From positions 1 through 64,000 of the forward strand of contig NZ_SMDC01000011.1 of assembly GCF_004343155.1 (NCBI RefSeq): 64,000 bases of DNA, given 5' to 3'. The position numbers and the translations under genes are program-made. This document shows, in pieces, positions 1 to 11,273 of the stretch. This DNA comes from Marichromatium gracile. GTDB taxonomy: Bacteria > Pseudomonadota > Gammaproteobacteria > Chromatiales > Chromatiaceae. The notes beneath the pieces are model-generated. The model was not told the DNA's origin, searched no databases, and saw nothing but the letters and a program-made list of their open reading frames with translations. The first letter of the stretch is position 1. Each line of letters begins with the position of its first letter.

Positions 1-2
1 AC

Positions 3-65
3 ATCTGTTTCGGCGTGTTCAAGAACCGTCGTCCCTACCAGCCCGATTACGCTTCCGCGGCTTGA
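3..65 (+). CDS. C-terminal end of an unidentified protein (partial)
   Basis: An open frame enters from the left edge and ends at the TGA at 63-65. The visible 20 residues end in NRRPYQPDYASAA. The codon use is GC-rich like that of the neighbours, and the frame stops just before a repeat element, as a real gene end would. Too little is present to assign a family. Confidence 0.4.
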   Translation: MCFGVFKNRRPYQPDYASAA

Positions 66-80
66 CGGGAAAGACGGTAT

Positions 81-190
81 CTTTGCGGTTCAATCTCCTG
101 GCCGCTGGCCGCTGGCCGCTGGCCGCTGGCCGCTGGCCGCTGGTCGCTGGTCGAATGCCTTCACCTCGCGGGGCGCTTTGCGCTTCAATC
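81..190 (+). repeat. Composite intergenic repeat: 15-bp module plus heptanucleotide array
   Basis: The 15-bp module CTTTGCGGTTCAATC lies at 81-95. It is followed at 98-153 by eight head-to-tail 7-bp units: six exact CTGGCCG and two CTGGTCG. After 22 bp there is a second, one-mismatch copy of the module at 176-190 (CTTTGCGCTTCAATC). The same order recurs at 16214-16346 upstream of lolC. The array is open in several frames and creates spurious repetitive peptides. No function can be read from it; it resembles in kind the short tandem heptanucleotide (STRR) repeats known from cyanobacteria. Confidence 0.8.
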
Positions 191-252
191 CAGGCCTTGC
201 CCGGTGCGTCCCGCGCCGGGTGCTCGTTCACTCGTACAAGGAAACCGAACTC

Positions 253-645
253 ATGCACGATCGATCCCGTACCGGCGCCTCGGGTGCCATTGTCTTGATG
301 TTGGTCCTGGCGCTGGGGGCCTCGGCGGCCTGGGGGCAGGCGCCCTCGGCGGCGCTCTGGGGCTATGGGGTCAAGCCCTGTGGCGAGTTCCTGGCGGTGG
401 CGCCCGGGGCAGCGGCACCGACGGCGCTGGCCGACCCCGAGTATCTGCACTATCGCGAGTGGTTCGCCGGGCTGATCTCGGGGCTGAACCTTGCCACCGG
501 CGGTGACGTGCTGCATGGCGCCGCGCTGGATGCGGCGCTGGCGCGGGTACAGGCCTATTGCGAGGCCGATCCCAGACAGGACTTCTTCAACGCCGCGCTG
601 CGCCTGCTGCGCACTCTTCAAAAGGGTCAGCAATCTGACGGCTGA
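253..645 (+). CDS. Small secreted protein, Rap1a/HdeA-like (hypothetical)
   Basis: A 130-residue protein with an N-terminal signal peptide (hydrophobic AIVLMLVLALGASAAWG, cleavage after AWGQA). The mature part is about 100 residues and mostly helical. It has two cysteines, in KPCGEF and QAYCEAD, placed to form one disulfide, and a YREWFAGLISGLN segment before a C-terminal helix. This size, the cysteine pair and the aromatic-Gly pattern recall the Rap1a/Tai immunity-like and HdeA-like periplasmic families, but the match is weak. The ATG at 253 is chosen over an upstream in-frame start because AAGGAAA precedes it at good spacing and the signal peptide then starts correctly. The composite repeat lies just upstream. 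Confidence 0.65.
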   Translation: MHDRSRTGASGAIVLMLVLALGASAAWGQAPSAALWGYGVKPCGEFLAVAPGAAAPTALADPEYLHYREWFAGLISGLNLATGGDVLHGAALDAALARVQAYCEADPRQDFFNAALRLLRTLQKGQQSDG

Positions 646-652
646 GTTCGGT

Positions 653-680
653 CGTCACGAAATGGTCATATCGCGTTCAT
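653..680 (+). promoter_or_regulatory. Pho box upstream of pstS
   Basis: Three direct repeats start exactly 11 bp apart: CGTCAC (653), GGTCAT (664) and GTTCAT (675). They resemble the TGTCAT half-sites of the PhoB box, and the 11-bp period is the hallmark of tandem PhoB binding. The site is 64 bp upstream of the pstS start. No phoB or phoR gene lies in the window, so the regulator is inferred. Confidence 0.7.
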
Positions 681-743
681 GGAACGTGCATCGCCGCCGA
701 CCACAATACGGCGCTGCCATTCAACGCCCACTGGGAGCTTTCC

Positions 744-1781
744 ATGAACAAGACGCTCGTCGCCGCGGCCGTCACCCTTGCCGCGGCCTCCCTGTCGTCA
801 CAGGCCATGGCCCGCGACTCCATCTATATCGTCGGGTCCTCGACCGTGTTCCCCTTCTCGACCGCGGTGGCCGAGACCTTCGGTCGCAATACCGACTTTG
901 CCACCCCCAAGGTCGAGTCGACCGGTTCCGGGGGCGGGCTGAAGCTGTTCTGCGCCGGTGTCGGCGTCGATCACCCCGACATCACCAACGCCTCGCGGCG
1001 GATGAAGGCCTCTGAGTTCGAGCGCTGCCAGGAGGCCGGCGTCGAGGACATCACCGAGGTCAAGATCGGCTACGACGGTATCGCCCTGGCCAACTCCCGC
1101 GAGGCCGATCAGTTCGATCTGTCGCTGCGCGACATCTGGCTGGCCCTGGCCAAGGACGTGCCCAACGAGGCCGGCGAGCTGATCCCCAACCCCTACCAGA
1201 CCTGGAACGAGGTCAACCCGGATCTGCCCGAGGTCGCCATCGAGGTGCTGGGTCCGCCCCCGACCTCCGGGACCCGTGACGCCTTCGTCGAGTTGGCGAT
1301 GGAGGGCGGCTGCAAGACCTACGACTTCATCAAGGCGATGAAGAAAGAGGACAAGTCCAAGTACAAGGCGGTCTGTCACGGCATCCGTGAGGACGGCGCC
1401 TATGTCGAGGCCGGCGAGAACGACAACCTGATCGTGCAGAAGCTGGTCGCCAACCCCGATGCGATCGGCATCTTCGGCTTCAGCTTCCTCGACCAGAACG
1501 CCGACCAGGTGCAGGGCTCCAAGGTCGACGGCGTCGAGCCGACCTTCGAGAGCATCGCCGATGGCGACTACCCGGTCTCGCGTTCGCTCTTTTTCTACGT
1601 CAAGAACGCGCACGTCGGCACCATTCCCGGCATCGAGGAGTTCGTCGCCGAGTTCACCGGCGAGCAGGCCTGGGGCCCCGAGGGTTATCTGGTCGACAAG
1701 GGCCTGATCCCGCTGCCCGACGCTATGCGCGCCGAGGTTGCCAGCGCCGCTCAGTCGTTCGCGCCGATGTCCCGGCCCTGA
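744..1781 (+). CDS. pstS: Phosphate ABC transporter, periplasmic phosphate-binding protein
   Basis: A 345-residue high-affinity phosphate-binding protein that feeds the PstCAB transporter. A classical signal peptide covers residues 1-23 (ends SSQAMA). The mature protein opens with DSIYIVGSSTVFPFS and continues with ESTGSGGGLKLFC, the phosphate-loop signatures of the family. PPPTSGTRDAFVELA lies near residue 170. GGGAGC-like GGGAGC at 731-736 acts as ribosome-binding site for the ATG at 744. It is the first gene of pstSCAB-phoU and lies behind a Pho box, so phosphate-starvation induction is expected. Confidence 0.95.
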   Translation: MNKTLVAAAVTLAAASLSSQAMARDSIYIVGSSTVFPFSTAVAETFGRNTDFATPKVESTGSGGGLKLFCAGVGVDHPDITNASRRMKASEFERCQEAGVEDITEVKIGYDGIALANSREADQFDLSLRDIWLALAKDVPNEAGELIPNPYQTWNEVNPDLPEVAIEVLGPPPTSGTRDAFVELAMEGGCKTYDFIKAMKKEDKSKYKAVCHGIREDGAYVEAGENDNLIVQKLVANPDAIGIFGFSFLDQNADQVQGSKVDGVEPTFESIADGDYPVSRSLFFYVKNAHVGTIPGIEEFVAEFTGEQAWGPEGYLVDKGLIPLPDAMRAEVASAAQSFAPMSRP

Positions 1782-1798
1782 GTCGAGTCCTGAGCATC

Positions 1799-1845
1799 GC
1801 GACCAGGGATGGTCGCCCGTCCTGAATCGGCGCCCCGCGGGGCGC
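1799..1845 (+). other. Two hairpins between pstS and pstC
   Basis: GCGACCA and TGGTCGC (1799-1805/1810-1816) form a 7-bp stem around GGGA. The 16-nt perfect palindrome GCGCCCCGCGGGGCGC lies at 1830-1845. There is no T-tract, so a full terminator is unlikely. Such hairpins often stabilise the upstream part of a transcript, or attenuate it, so that the binding protein is made in excess over the membrane subunits. That role is inferred. Confidence 0.5.
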
Positions 1846-1878
1846 TGATCGTCGTTCGTCTAGCCTGCCGGGAACCCA

Positions 1879-3253
<1,375 letters not shown>

Positions 3254-3270
<17 letters not shown>

Positions 3271-4570
3271 TCAGACCCCGGCGAGCGCGCCGAACCAGCG
3301 CACCATCGATGCCGTCAACACCAGCCTCAAGCGTCGCCGCGCCAAGGAGCGCCGCTTCCGTCGTCTCGGCGCTGCGGCGGTGGCCCTGGGCCTGCTGTTC
3401 GTGGCGCTGCTGTTCACCGACATCATCGCCAAGGGCCATACCGCCTTCCAGCAGACCTATATCAAGCTGCCGGTCGCGCTCGAGCGCGCGCAGATCGACC
3501 CCGAGGGCAGCGGCTCGGCCGAGGTCATCGCCCGCGCCAACTATCTCGGCATCATCCGCGCTGCGCTGCGCGAGCACTTCCCCGAGGTCACGGCCCGGCG
3601 CGACAAGCGCGCGCTCTATCAGATGGTGAGCGTCGGCGCGCCGCAGCTGCTGCGTGACCGGGTACTCGCCGATCCGGCGCTGATCGGCACCACCGCCGAG
3701 GTCTGGCTGCTCGCCGACGACGACATCGACATGGTGGTCAAGGGCTATATCGATCGCGACCTGCCCGAGTCCGAGCGTCGGGTCAAGGATCGCACCCTCG
3801 GCTGGATCGAGCGGCTGGAGGCCGAGGGGCGCATCGCCAAGCGCTTCAACACCATCTTCTTCACCAATGGCACCTCGCGCGAGCCCGAGCTTGCCGGCAT
3901 CGCCGGGGCGCTTGCCGGGTCCTTCTACACCCTGGCGTTGACGCTGCTGCTGTCCTTCCCGATCGGCGTGGGCGCGGCCATCTATCTCGAGGAGTTCGCG
4001 CCGAAGAACCGCTGGACCGATGTGATCGAGGTCAACATCAACAACCTCGCGGCGGTGCCCTCGATCGTCTTCGGTCTGCTCGGGTTGGCGGTGTTCATCG
4101 GCATCTTCGGGGTGCCGCGCTCGACCCCGCTGGTGGCGGCGCTGGTGCTGACCCTGATGACCCTGCCGACGATCATCATCTCCAGCCGCGCGGCGCTGAA
4201 GTCGGTGCCGCCCTCGATCCGCGAGGCCGCGCTCGGCGTCGGTGCCTCGCCGCTGCAGACCCAGTTCCATCACGTGCTGCCGCTGGCGCTGCCGGGCATG
4301 CTCACCGGCGCCATCATCGGTATGGCCCAGGCGCTCGGCGAGACCGCGCCGCTGCTGATGATCGGCATGATCGCCTTCATCGTCGACGTGCCCGCCGGGT
4401 TCACCGATCCGGCGACCGTGCTGCCGGTGCAGATCTTCCTCTGGGCCGACAGCCCGGAGCGCGGCTTCGTCGAGCGCACCTCGGCCGCGATCATGGTGCT
4501 GCTCGCCTTCCTGATCCTGATGAACCTCGCCGCGGTGTTGCTGCGTCGCCGGTTCGAGCGGCGCTGGTGA
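3254..4570 (+). CDS. pstA: Phosphate ABC transporter permease PstA
   Basis: A 438-residue permease partner of PstC. One N-terminal membrane helix (about 36-58) is followed by a periplasmic region of about 150 residues of the DUF3333 type, and then the conserved permease core from about residue 215. The EAA loop reads ALGVGASPLQTQFHHVLPLA, then ALGETAPLLMIGM. Standard PstA proteins are about 290 residues, so this belongs to the extended class that pairs with long PstC. The GTG at 3254 overlaps pstC by 17 nt; an in-frame ATG at 3263 (MTDQTP) is an equally good start. Confidence 0.93.
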
Positions 4571-4612
4571 GCCGGTGCCCTGTCCTGAGTTTTCCCCGAG
4601 GCTAGACCCGCT

Positions 4613-5476
<864 letters not shown>

Positions 5477-5573
5477 TCCGGCAGGGCAGGGACGCATCCA
5501 GCCCCTCGCCCCGGTGTCCGCGTGGGCGCCGGGATCGCTTCCCCCGTCCGCTCGCACCACCATGAGGCCCCAG

Positions 5574-6329
5574 ATGACAGAGCCGACCACCCAGGCCCCC
5601 GCGGACCTCGCCCGCGGCCATACCGTCAGCCGCTATGACCAGGAGCTGGCCAAGCTGCGCGGCATCATCCTCGAGATGGGCGAGCACGTGGTCGAGCAGA
5701 TCCAGGGGGCGGTCTCGGCGCTGGTCTCGCACGAGGGGAGTCAGGCGTTCCGGGTGCTCGACCGCGAGCCGCAGATCGACTTCCTCGCGCTCGACGCCGA
5801 CGAGGAGGTGTTCCGGGTGATCGCGCGGCGTCAGCCCACGGCGATCGATCTGCGTATCGTGCTGGCGCTCTCGAAGATCGCCGGTGACGTCGAGCGCGCC
5901 GGCGACAAGGCCGCCCGCATCGCCCGTCAGACGATCGAACTCGATGCCCTCGGGCGTGGTGAGGAGCTGCTCAGCGCCAGGCTGCGCGAGGCGCTGGGCG
6001 CGCTCGACGCCTGCGCCTGCTGCATGTTCGAGCACAGTATCAATGGGGTTGCTCGCTTCGATGTGCGCGTTGCGCTCGATGTCTTCGAGCGCGAGCCGGC
6101 GCTCTACGAGGCCTCGCACGCGGTGCGCGCGCTGCTCGGCGACGAGGGGCAGGAGGGGTTGAGCGCGCGCCAGACCGTCTGCGTGCTCACCTGCGCCCAC
6201 GCGCTCGAACGTATCGGCAACCATGCCGCCAACGTTGCCGAGCAGGTGATCTATGTCGCCGAGGGTCAGGACGTGCGCTTTCGCAATCGCGAGATCCTGA
6301 TCGAGACCTTGCGTCATCGGATGCTGTAG
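5574..6329 (+). CDS. phoU: Phosphate signalling protein PhoU
   Basis: A 251-residue all-helical cytoplasmic protein that links the Pst transporter to PhoR/PhoB signalling and restrains phosphate uptake. It has two PhoU repeats. The first carries DVERAGDKAARIA near residue 105; the second carries ERIGNHAANVAEQVI near the C-terminus, where Asn/His replace part of the usual acidic metal cluster. The frame is open from a GTG at 5514. The ATG at 5574 is preferred because GAGG sits 5 nt upstream and MTEPTTQ begins the family-length protein. It is the last gene of the pst operon. Confidence 0.92.
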   Translation: MTEPTTQAPADLARGHTVSRYDQELAKLRGIILEMGEHVVEQIQGAVSALVSHEGSQAFRVLDREPQIDFLALDADEEVFRVIARRQPTAIDLRIVLALSKIAGDVERAGDKAARIARQTIELDALGRGEELLSARLREALGALDACACCMFEHSINGVARFDVRVALDVFEREPALYEASHAVRALLGDEGQEGLSARQTVCVLTCAHALERIGNHAANVAEQVIYVAEGQDVRFRNREILIETLRHRML

Positions 6330-6334
6330 CAGGC

Positions 6335-6358
6335 CGCCTGATTGTGCCGGATCAGGCG
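6335..6358 (+). terminator. Hairpin after phoU
   Basis: CGCCTGAT and ATCAGGCG pair as a perfect 8-bp stem around an 8-nt loop, 5 nt after the phoU stop. A short GGTTTTG follows shortly downstream. It is the probable end of the pstSCAB-phoU transcript, though the T-run is weak. Confidence 0.5.
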
Positions 6359-6378
6359 ATGTCGGTTTTGCTCAGTGA

Positions 6379-6416
6379 CACCATTGTTTTTGCCATCTGC
6401 CACCCAGACAATGGTG
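6379..6416. promoter_or_regulatory. 9-bp inverted repeat upstream of the ferritin-like gene
   Basis: CACCATTGT (6379-6387) and ACAATGGTG (6408-6416) are perfect inverted repeats with a 20-bp spacer, about 80 bp before the ferritin-like start. The half-site centres lie about 29 bp apart, close to three helical turns, so binding of a dimeric or paired regulator is possible. It is not recognisably a Fur box. Confidence 0.35.
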
Positions 6417-6494
6417 GGCGGGCCGGGACGCGCCGGCGGTGTCGACGCGCCGTCCGACCACTGCACTCACTGCGAAACAGGGGAGTAAGCATTC

Positions 6495-6782
6495 ATGTCG
6501 AGTGAAGGCTATCACGAGCCCATCGATGAGCTGAGCGACGAGACCCGCGACATGCACCGGGCCATCGTCTCGCTGATGGAGGAGCTGGAGGCGGTCGACT
6601 GGTACAACCAGCGTGTCGACGCCTGCAAGGACGACGAGCTGCGGGCGATCCTTGCCCACAATCGCGACGAGGAGAAGGAGCACGCGGCCATGGTGCTGGA
6701 GTGGATCCGTCGCCGCGATCCGACCTTCGACAAGGAACTCAAGGACTATCTGTTCACCGAGAAGCAGATCGCCCACCACTGA
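6495..6782 (+). CDS. Encapsulated-ferritin-type (EncFtn) ferritin-like protein, orphan
   Basis: A 95-residue two-helix ferroxidase. The family oxidises Fe(II) at a di-iron site formed only when two subunits pair, and normally works inside an encapsulin shell. EELEAVDWYNQRVDA and LAHNRDEEKEHAAM match the Rhodospirillum rubrum EncFtn as I remember it. The iron ligands and entry residues map to E30, W36, Y37, E60 and H63, all conserved. The protein ends at FTEKQIAHH, without the C-terminal tail that carries the encapsulin-targeting peptide. No encapsulin gene follows; the next gene is convergent. It probably works unencapsulated, or with a shell encoded elsewhere. A purine-rich AGGGGAGTAAG before the ATG is a good ribosome-binding site. 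Confidence 0.88.
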   Translation: MSSEGYHEPIDELSDETRDMHRAIVSLMEELEAVDWYNQRVDACKDDELRAILAHNRDEEKEHAAMVLEWIRRRDPTFDKELKDYLFTEKQIAHH

Positions 6783-6845
6783 TCCGGTCCCGGCCAGTGG
6801 TCGGGAGGATCGAGCCGGCGAGGCGCCTTGGTGCCGACTGGTTCA

Positions 6846-6885
6846 ATGAAGACGCCCCTGGCGATCACGCCAGGGGCGTCTTCAT
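6846..6885. terminator. Strong 18-bp perfect hairpin
   Basis: An 18-bp perfect stem (6846-6863 with 6868-6885) encloses the tetraloop ATCA; the core reads GACGCCCCTGGCG. It lies 63 bp after the ferritin-like gene and before the convergent CoA-disulfide reductase, so it can act in both directions. There is no T-tract on either strand, so processing or stabilisation is an alternative role. Confidence 0.65.
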
Positions 6886-7035
6886 ATTCGCCCTTGCGCT
6901 GGCATCGGGCGTGTCCCGGGGCCATCTCCACCGACATGAAGAGGTCGCGAGCGAAGGCGGGCCGGGTCTGTGCTCGCCCGTTGCCGGTGGCGCCAGCACC
7001 GCCGTCAGCGCGCCATCTGCGCGCCTACCCTCGAT

Positions 7036-7078
7036 TGACGGCTGACGGCTGACGGCTGACGGCTGACGGCTTGACGGC
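7036..7078. repeat. Heptanucleotide tandem repeat TGACGGC
   Basis: Five exact tandem TGACGGC units (7036-7070) are followed, after one extra T, by a sixth at 7072-7078, just after the 3' end of the convergent reductase gene. The period is 7 bp, as in the CTGGCCG arrays at 98-153 and 16231-16307, but the unit differs at two positions. Confidence 0.8.
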
Positions 7079-7084
7079 TGCGCG

Positions 7085-8788
7085 CTACTTCTCGCGCGGA
7101 TAGGGCCAGGCGAGGATACCGCCCTCGAGCACCTTGACGTTGCGGAAGCCGTTGGCCTTGAGCGCCGCGGCGGCCTCATAGCCACGCATCGAGACCTTGC
7201 AGTAGAGGATGATCTCCTGCGACTTGTCCGCGGGCAGCTCGTCGAGCCGTGAGCGCAGCGCGCCGACCGGGATCAGGTGCTCGCCGATGCCGAGGCGCTC
7301 CTCCTCGTACTCCTGCGGGGTGCGGGTGTCGATGATGAAGCACTCGGCACCGCTGTCGACACGCTGCTTGAGTTCGGCGGCCGAGAGCCCCTGCATGAGC
7401 CCCTTGAGCTTGTTCTCGAGCACGTGTGCCGAGACGATCACATGATCGAGCGCGAGCGAGTAGGGCGGGGCATAGGGCAGGTCGGCGTTGGCCAGCTCCT
7501 CGATACCGAGTCCGCCGCGGATGGCCATCGCCACGGTCGCCACGCGCTTGCTCGCATCCCCCGGACCGATGCACTGGAAGCCGAGGATGCGACCGCTGGC
7601 GCGCTCGGCCACCATCTGGCTGATCAGCACCTTGCCGCCCATGTAGCCGGGGATGTCGAGCCCGGAGATGGTCACCGTCTCGATGTCGTTGATGCCACTG
7701 GCGCGGGCCTGCTCGGCGTTGAGTCCGGTAAAGCCGATGGTGTAGTCGAACACCTTGCAGATACCGGTGTGGGTGATGCCGGGGAAGCGGGCGCTGTCGG
7801 GCTCGATCAGGTTCTGGCCGATCACCCGACCCTGGAGGTTGGCCAGGTCGCCGTAGGGCGCGCGCACCGCCTCGCCGGTGATCAGCGAACGGCACTCGAC
7901 ACAGTCGCCGGCGGCGTAGATGTCGGGGTCGGAGGTCTGCATCCGCTCGTTGACCCTGATGCCGCCGAGCGCGCCGATCTCCAGTCCCGCGGCCTCGGCC
8001 AGGGCGACGTTGGGGCGTACCCCGACGGCGACCACCGCCAGCTCGCAGGGCAGCTCGGTGCCGTTGTCGAGCTTGACCCCGGCGAGCTTGCCGTCCTCGC
8101 CGAGGAAGGCGGCCACGCCATTGCCGGTGATGATATCGGCGCCCTGGCGGCGCACCTCGTTCTCGACCAGGTGGGCGAGCTGGCGATCGAGGAAGGGCAG
8201 GATCGAGTCGGTCTTCTCGATCACCGTGGTCTGGATCCCGGCCAGGTGCAACGCCTCGCACACCTCGAAGCCGATCAGCCCGCCGCCGACGATCACCGCC
8301 TTGCGCACCTTGCCGGCATCGCGGATGGCGCGCAGCGCATCGGCGTCACCGAGCGACTGCAGGGTGTGGATGCCCTCGAGCTCGGTCCCCGGCACCGGCG
8401 GGCGCAGCGGGGTGGCGCCGGTGGCGATCACCAGCCGGTCGTAGGAGAGGGTGCGGCTCTCGCCGCTCGGCAGGTGGGTGCAGGTGACGGTCTTGGCGGC
8501 GCGGTCGATGTGCGTCGCCTCGGTCTCGACCAGCGCCTCGATCGCCTTGGCCTTCTGGAAGAAGTTGGGATCGCGGACGATGCCCGCCGGGGTGCAGATG
8601 AGCTGGTTGCGGTCGTCGAAGACCCCGCCGACATAGTAGGGGAAGCCGCAGGAGGCCATCGACAGGTCGGCCTCCTTCTGGATCAGGGTGATGGCGGCGT
8701 GCTCGTCGAGACGGCGGGCCTTGGCCGCGGCCTTGGGGCCGGCGGCCGAGCCGCCGATGACCACGATCTTGAGCGGTTGCGAGGGCAT
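7085..8788 (-). CDS. CoA-disulfide reductase / persulfide reductase with C-terminal rhodanese domain
   Basis: A 567-residue flavoprotein of the pyridine-nucleotide disulfide oxidoreductase family. It has an FAD-binding GGSAAGPKAAAK at 12-23. The single redox cysteine C47 in SCGFPYYVGG is the CoADR signature; glutathione reductases have CxxxxC instead. The NAD(P)H site is near 165 (VGGGLIGFEVCE). The second FAD motif IYAAGDC is followed by a dimerisation domain. A rhodanese domain from about 469 carries C530 in LYCKVSMRGYEA. CoADR-rhodanese fusions reduce CoA-persulfides, CoA disulfide or polysulfide with NAD(P)H, fitting a sulfur-metabolising host. AAGGATCC precedes the ATG. It lies 135 bp downstream of ppk on the same strand. 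Confidence 0.92.
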   Translation of the reverse strand: MPSQPLKIVVIGGSAAGPKAAAKARRLDEHAAITLIQKEADLSMASCGFPYYVGGVFDDRNQLICTPAGIVRDPNFFQKAKAIEALVETEATHIDRAAKTVTCTHLPSGESRTLSYDRLVIATGATPLRPPVPGTELEGIHTLQSLGDADALRAIRDAGKVRKAVIVGGGLIGFEVCEALHLAGIQTTVIEKTDSILPFLDRQLAHLVENEVRRQGADIITGNGVAAFLGEDGKLAGVKLDNGTELPCELAVVAVGVRPNVALAEAAGLEIGALGGIRVNERMQTSDPDIYAAGDCVECRSLITGEAVRAPYGDLANLQGRVIGQNLIEPDSARFPGITHTGICKVFDYTIGFTGLNAEQARASGINDIETVTISGLDIPGYMGGKVLISQMVAERASGRILGFQCIGPGDASKRVATVAMAIRGGLGIEELANADLPYAPPYSLALDHVIVSAHVLENKLKGLMQGLSAAELKQRVDSGAECFIIDTRTPQEYEEERLGIGEHLIPVGALRSRLDELPADKSQEIILYCKVSMRGYEAAAALKANGFRNVKVLEGGILAWPYPREK

Positions 8789-8923
8789 TGTCGGATCCTT
8801 CGGAAGGTAGGTGGTGGAACGCGTTCGCGTCGGTGCGCGAGAGGCGGGGGAGTGTGCCCGCAGGTCACCGGGATCGACGTGACGAATCGCAATCGGTTCC
8901 CGCTGACCCGGCGGCGGGCTGAC

Positions 8924-11155
<2,232 letters not shown>

Positions 11156-11273
11156 TGCGTGTTCCCTGGCGATGCGACGTGAATCATGGAATCCAATCCC
11201 CCATTTTATCGCGAAAGTCCATGACCGTTGGGTTACAGCCCCCTGCGCCGACATTCGGGTATACAATCGCGCC
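11156..11273. promoter_or_regulatory. Divergent ppk / cmoA promoter region
   Basis: On the minus strand TAAAAT (11208-11203) is a candidate -10 for ppk. On the plus strand TATACAAT (11260-11267) is a strong -10 candidate that ends 6 nt before the cmoA ATG, with no obvious -35. No clear Pho box is visible upstream of ppk; only one half-site-like GGTCAT occurs on the minus strand. Confidence 0.35.

Noticed and set aside
3-65. Assignment of the left-edge fragment to a transposase
   Set aside because: Only 20 residues are visible; a faint resemblance to some insertion-sequence C-termini is not enough.
11156-11273. Pho box upstream of ppk
   Set aside because: One GGTCAT is seen on the minus strand, but no second half-site with an 11-bp period matches well enough.
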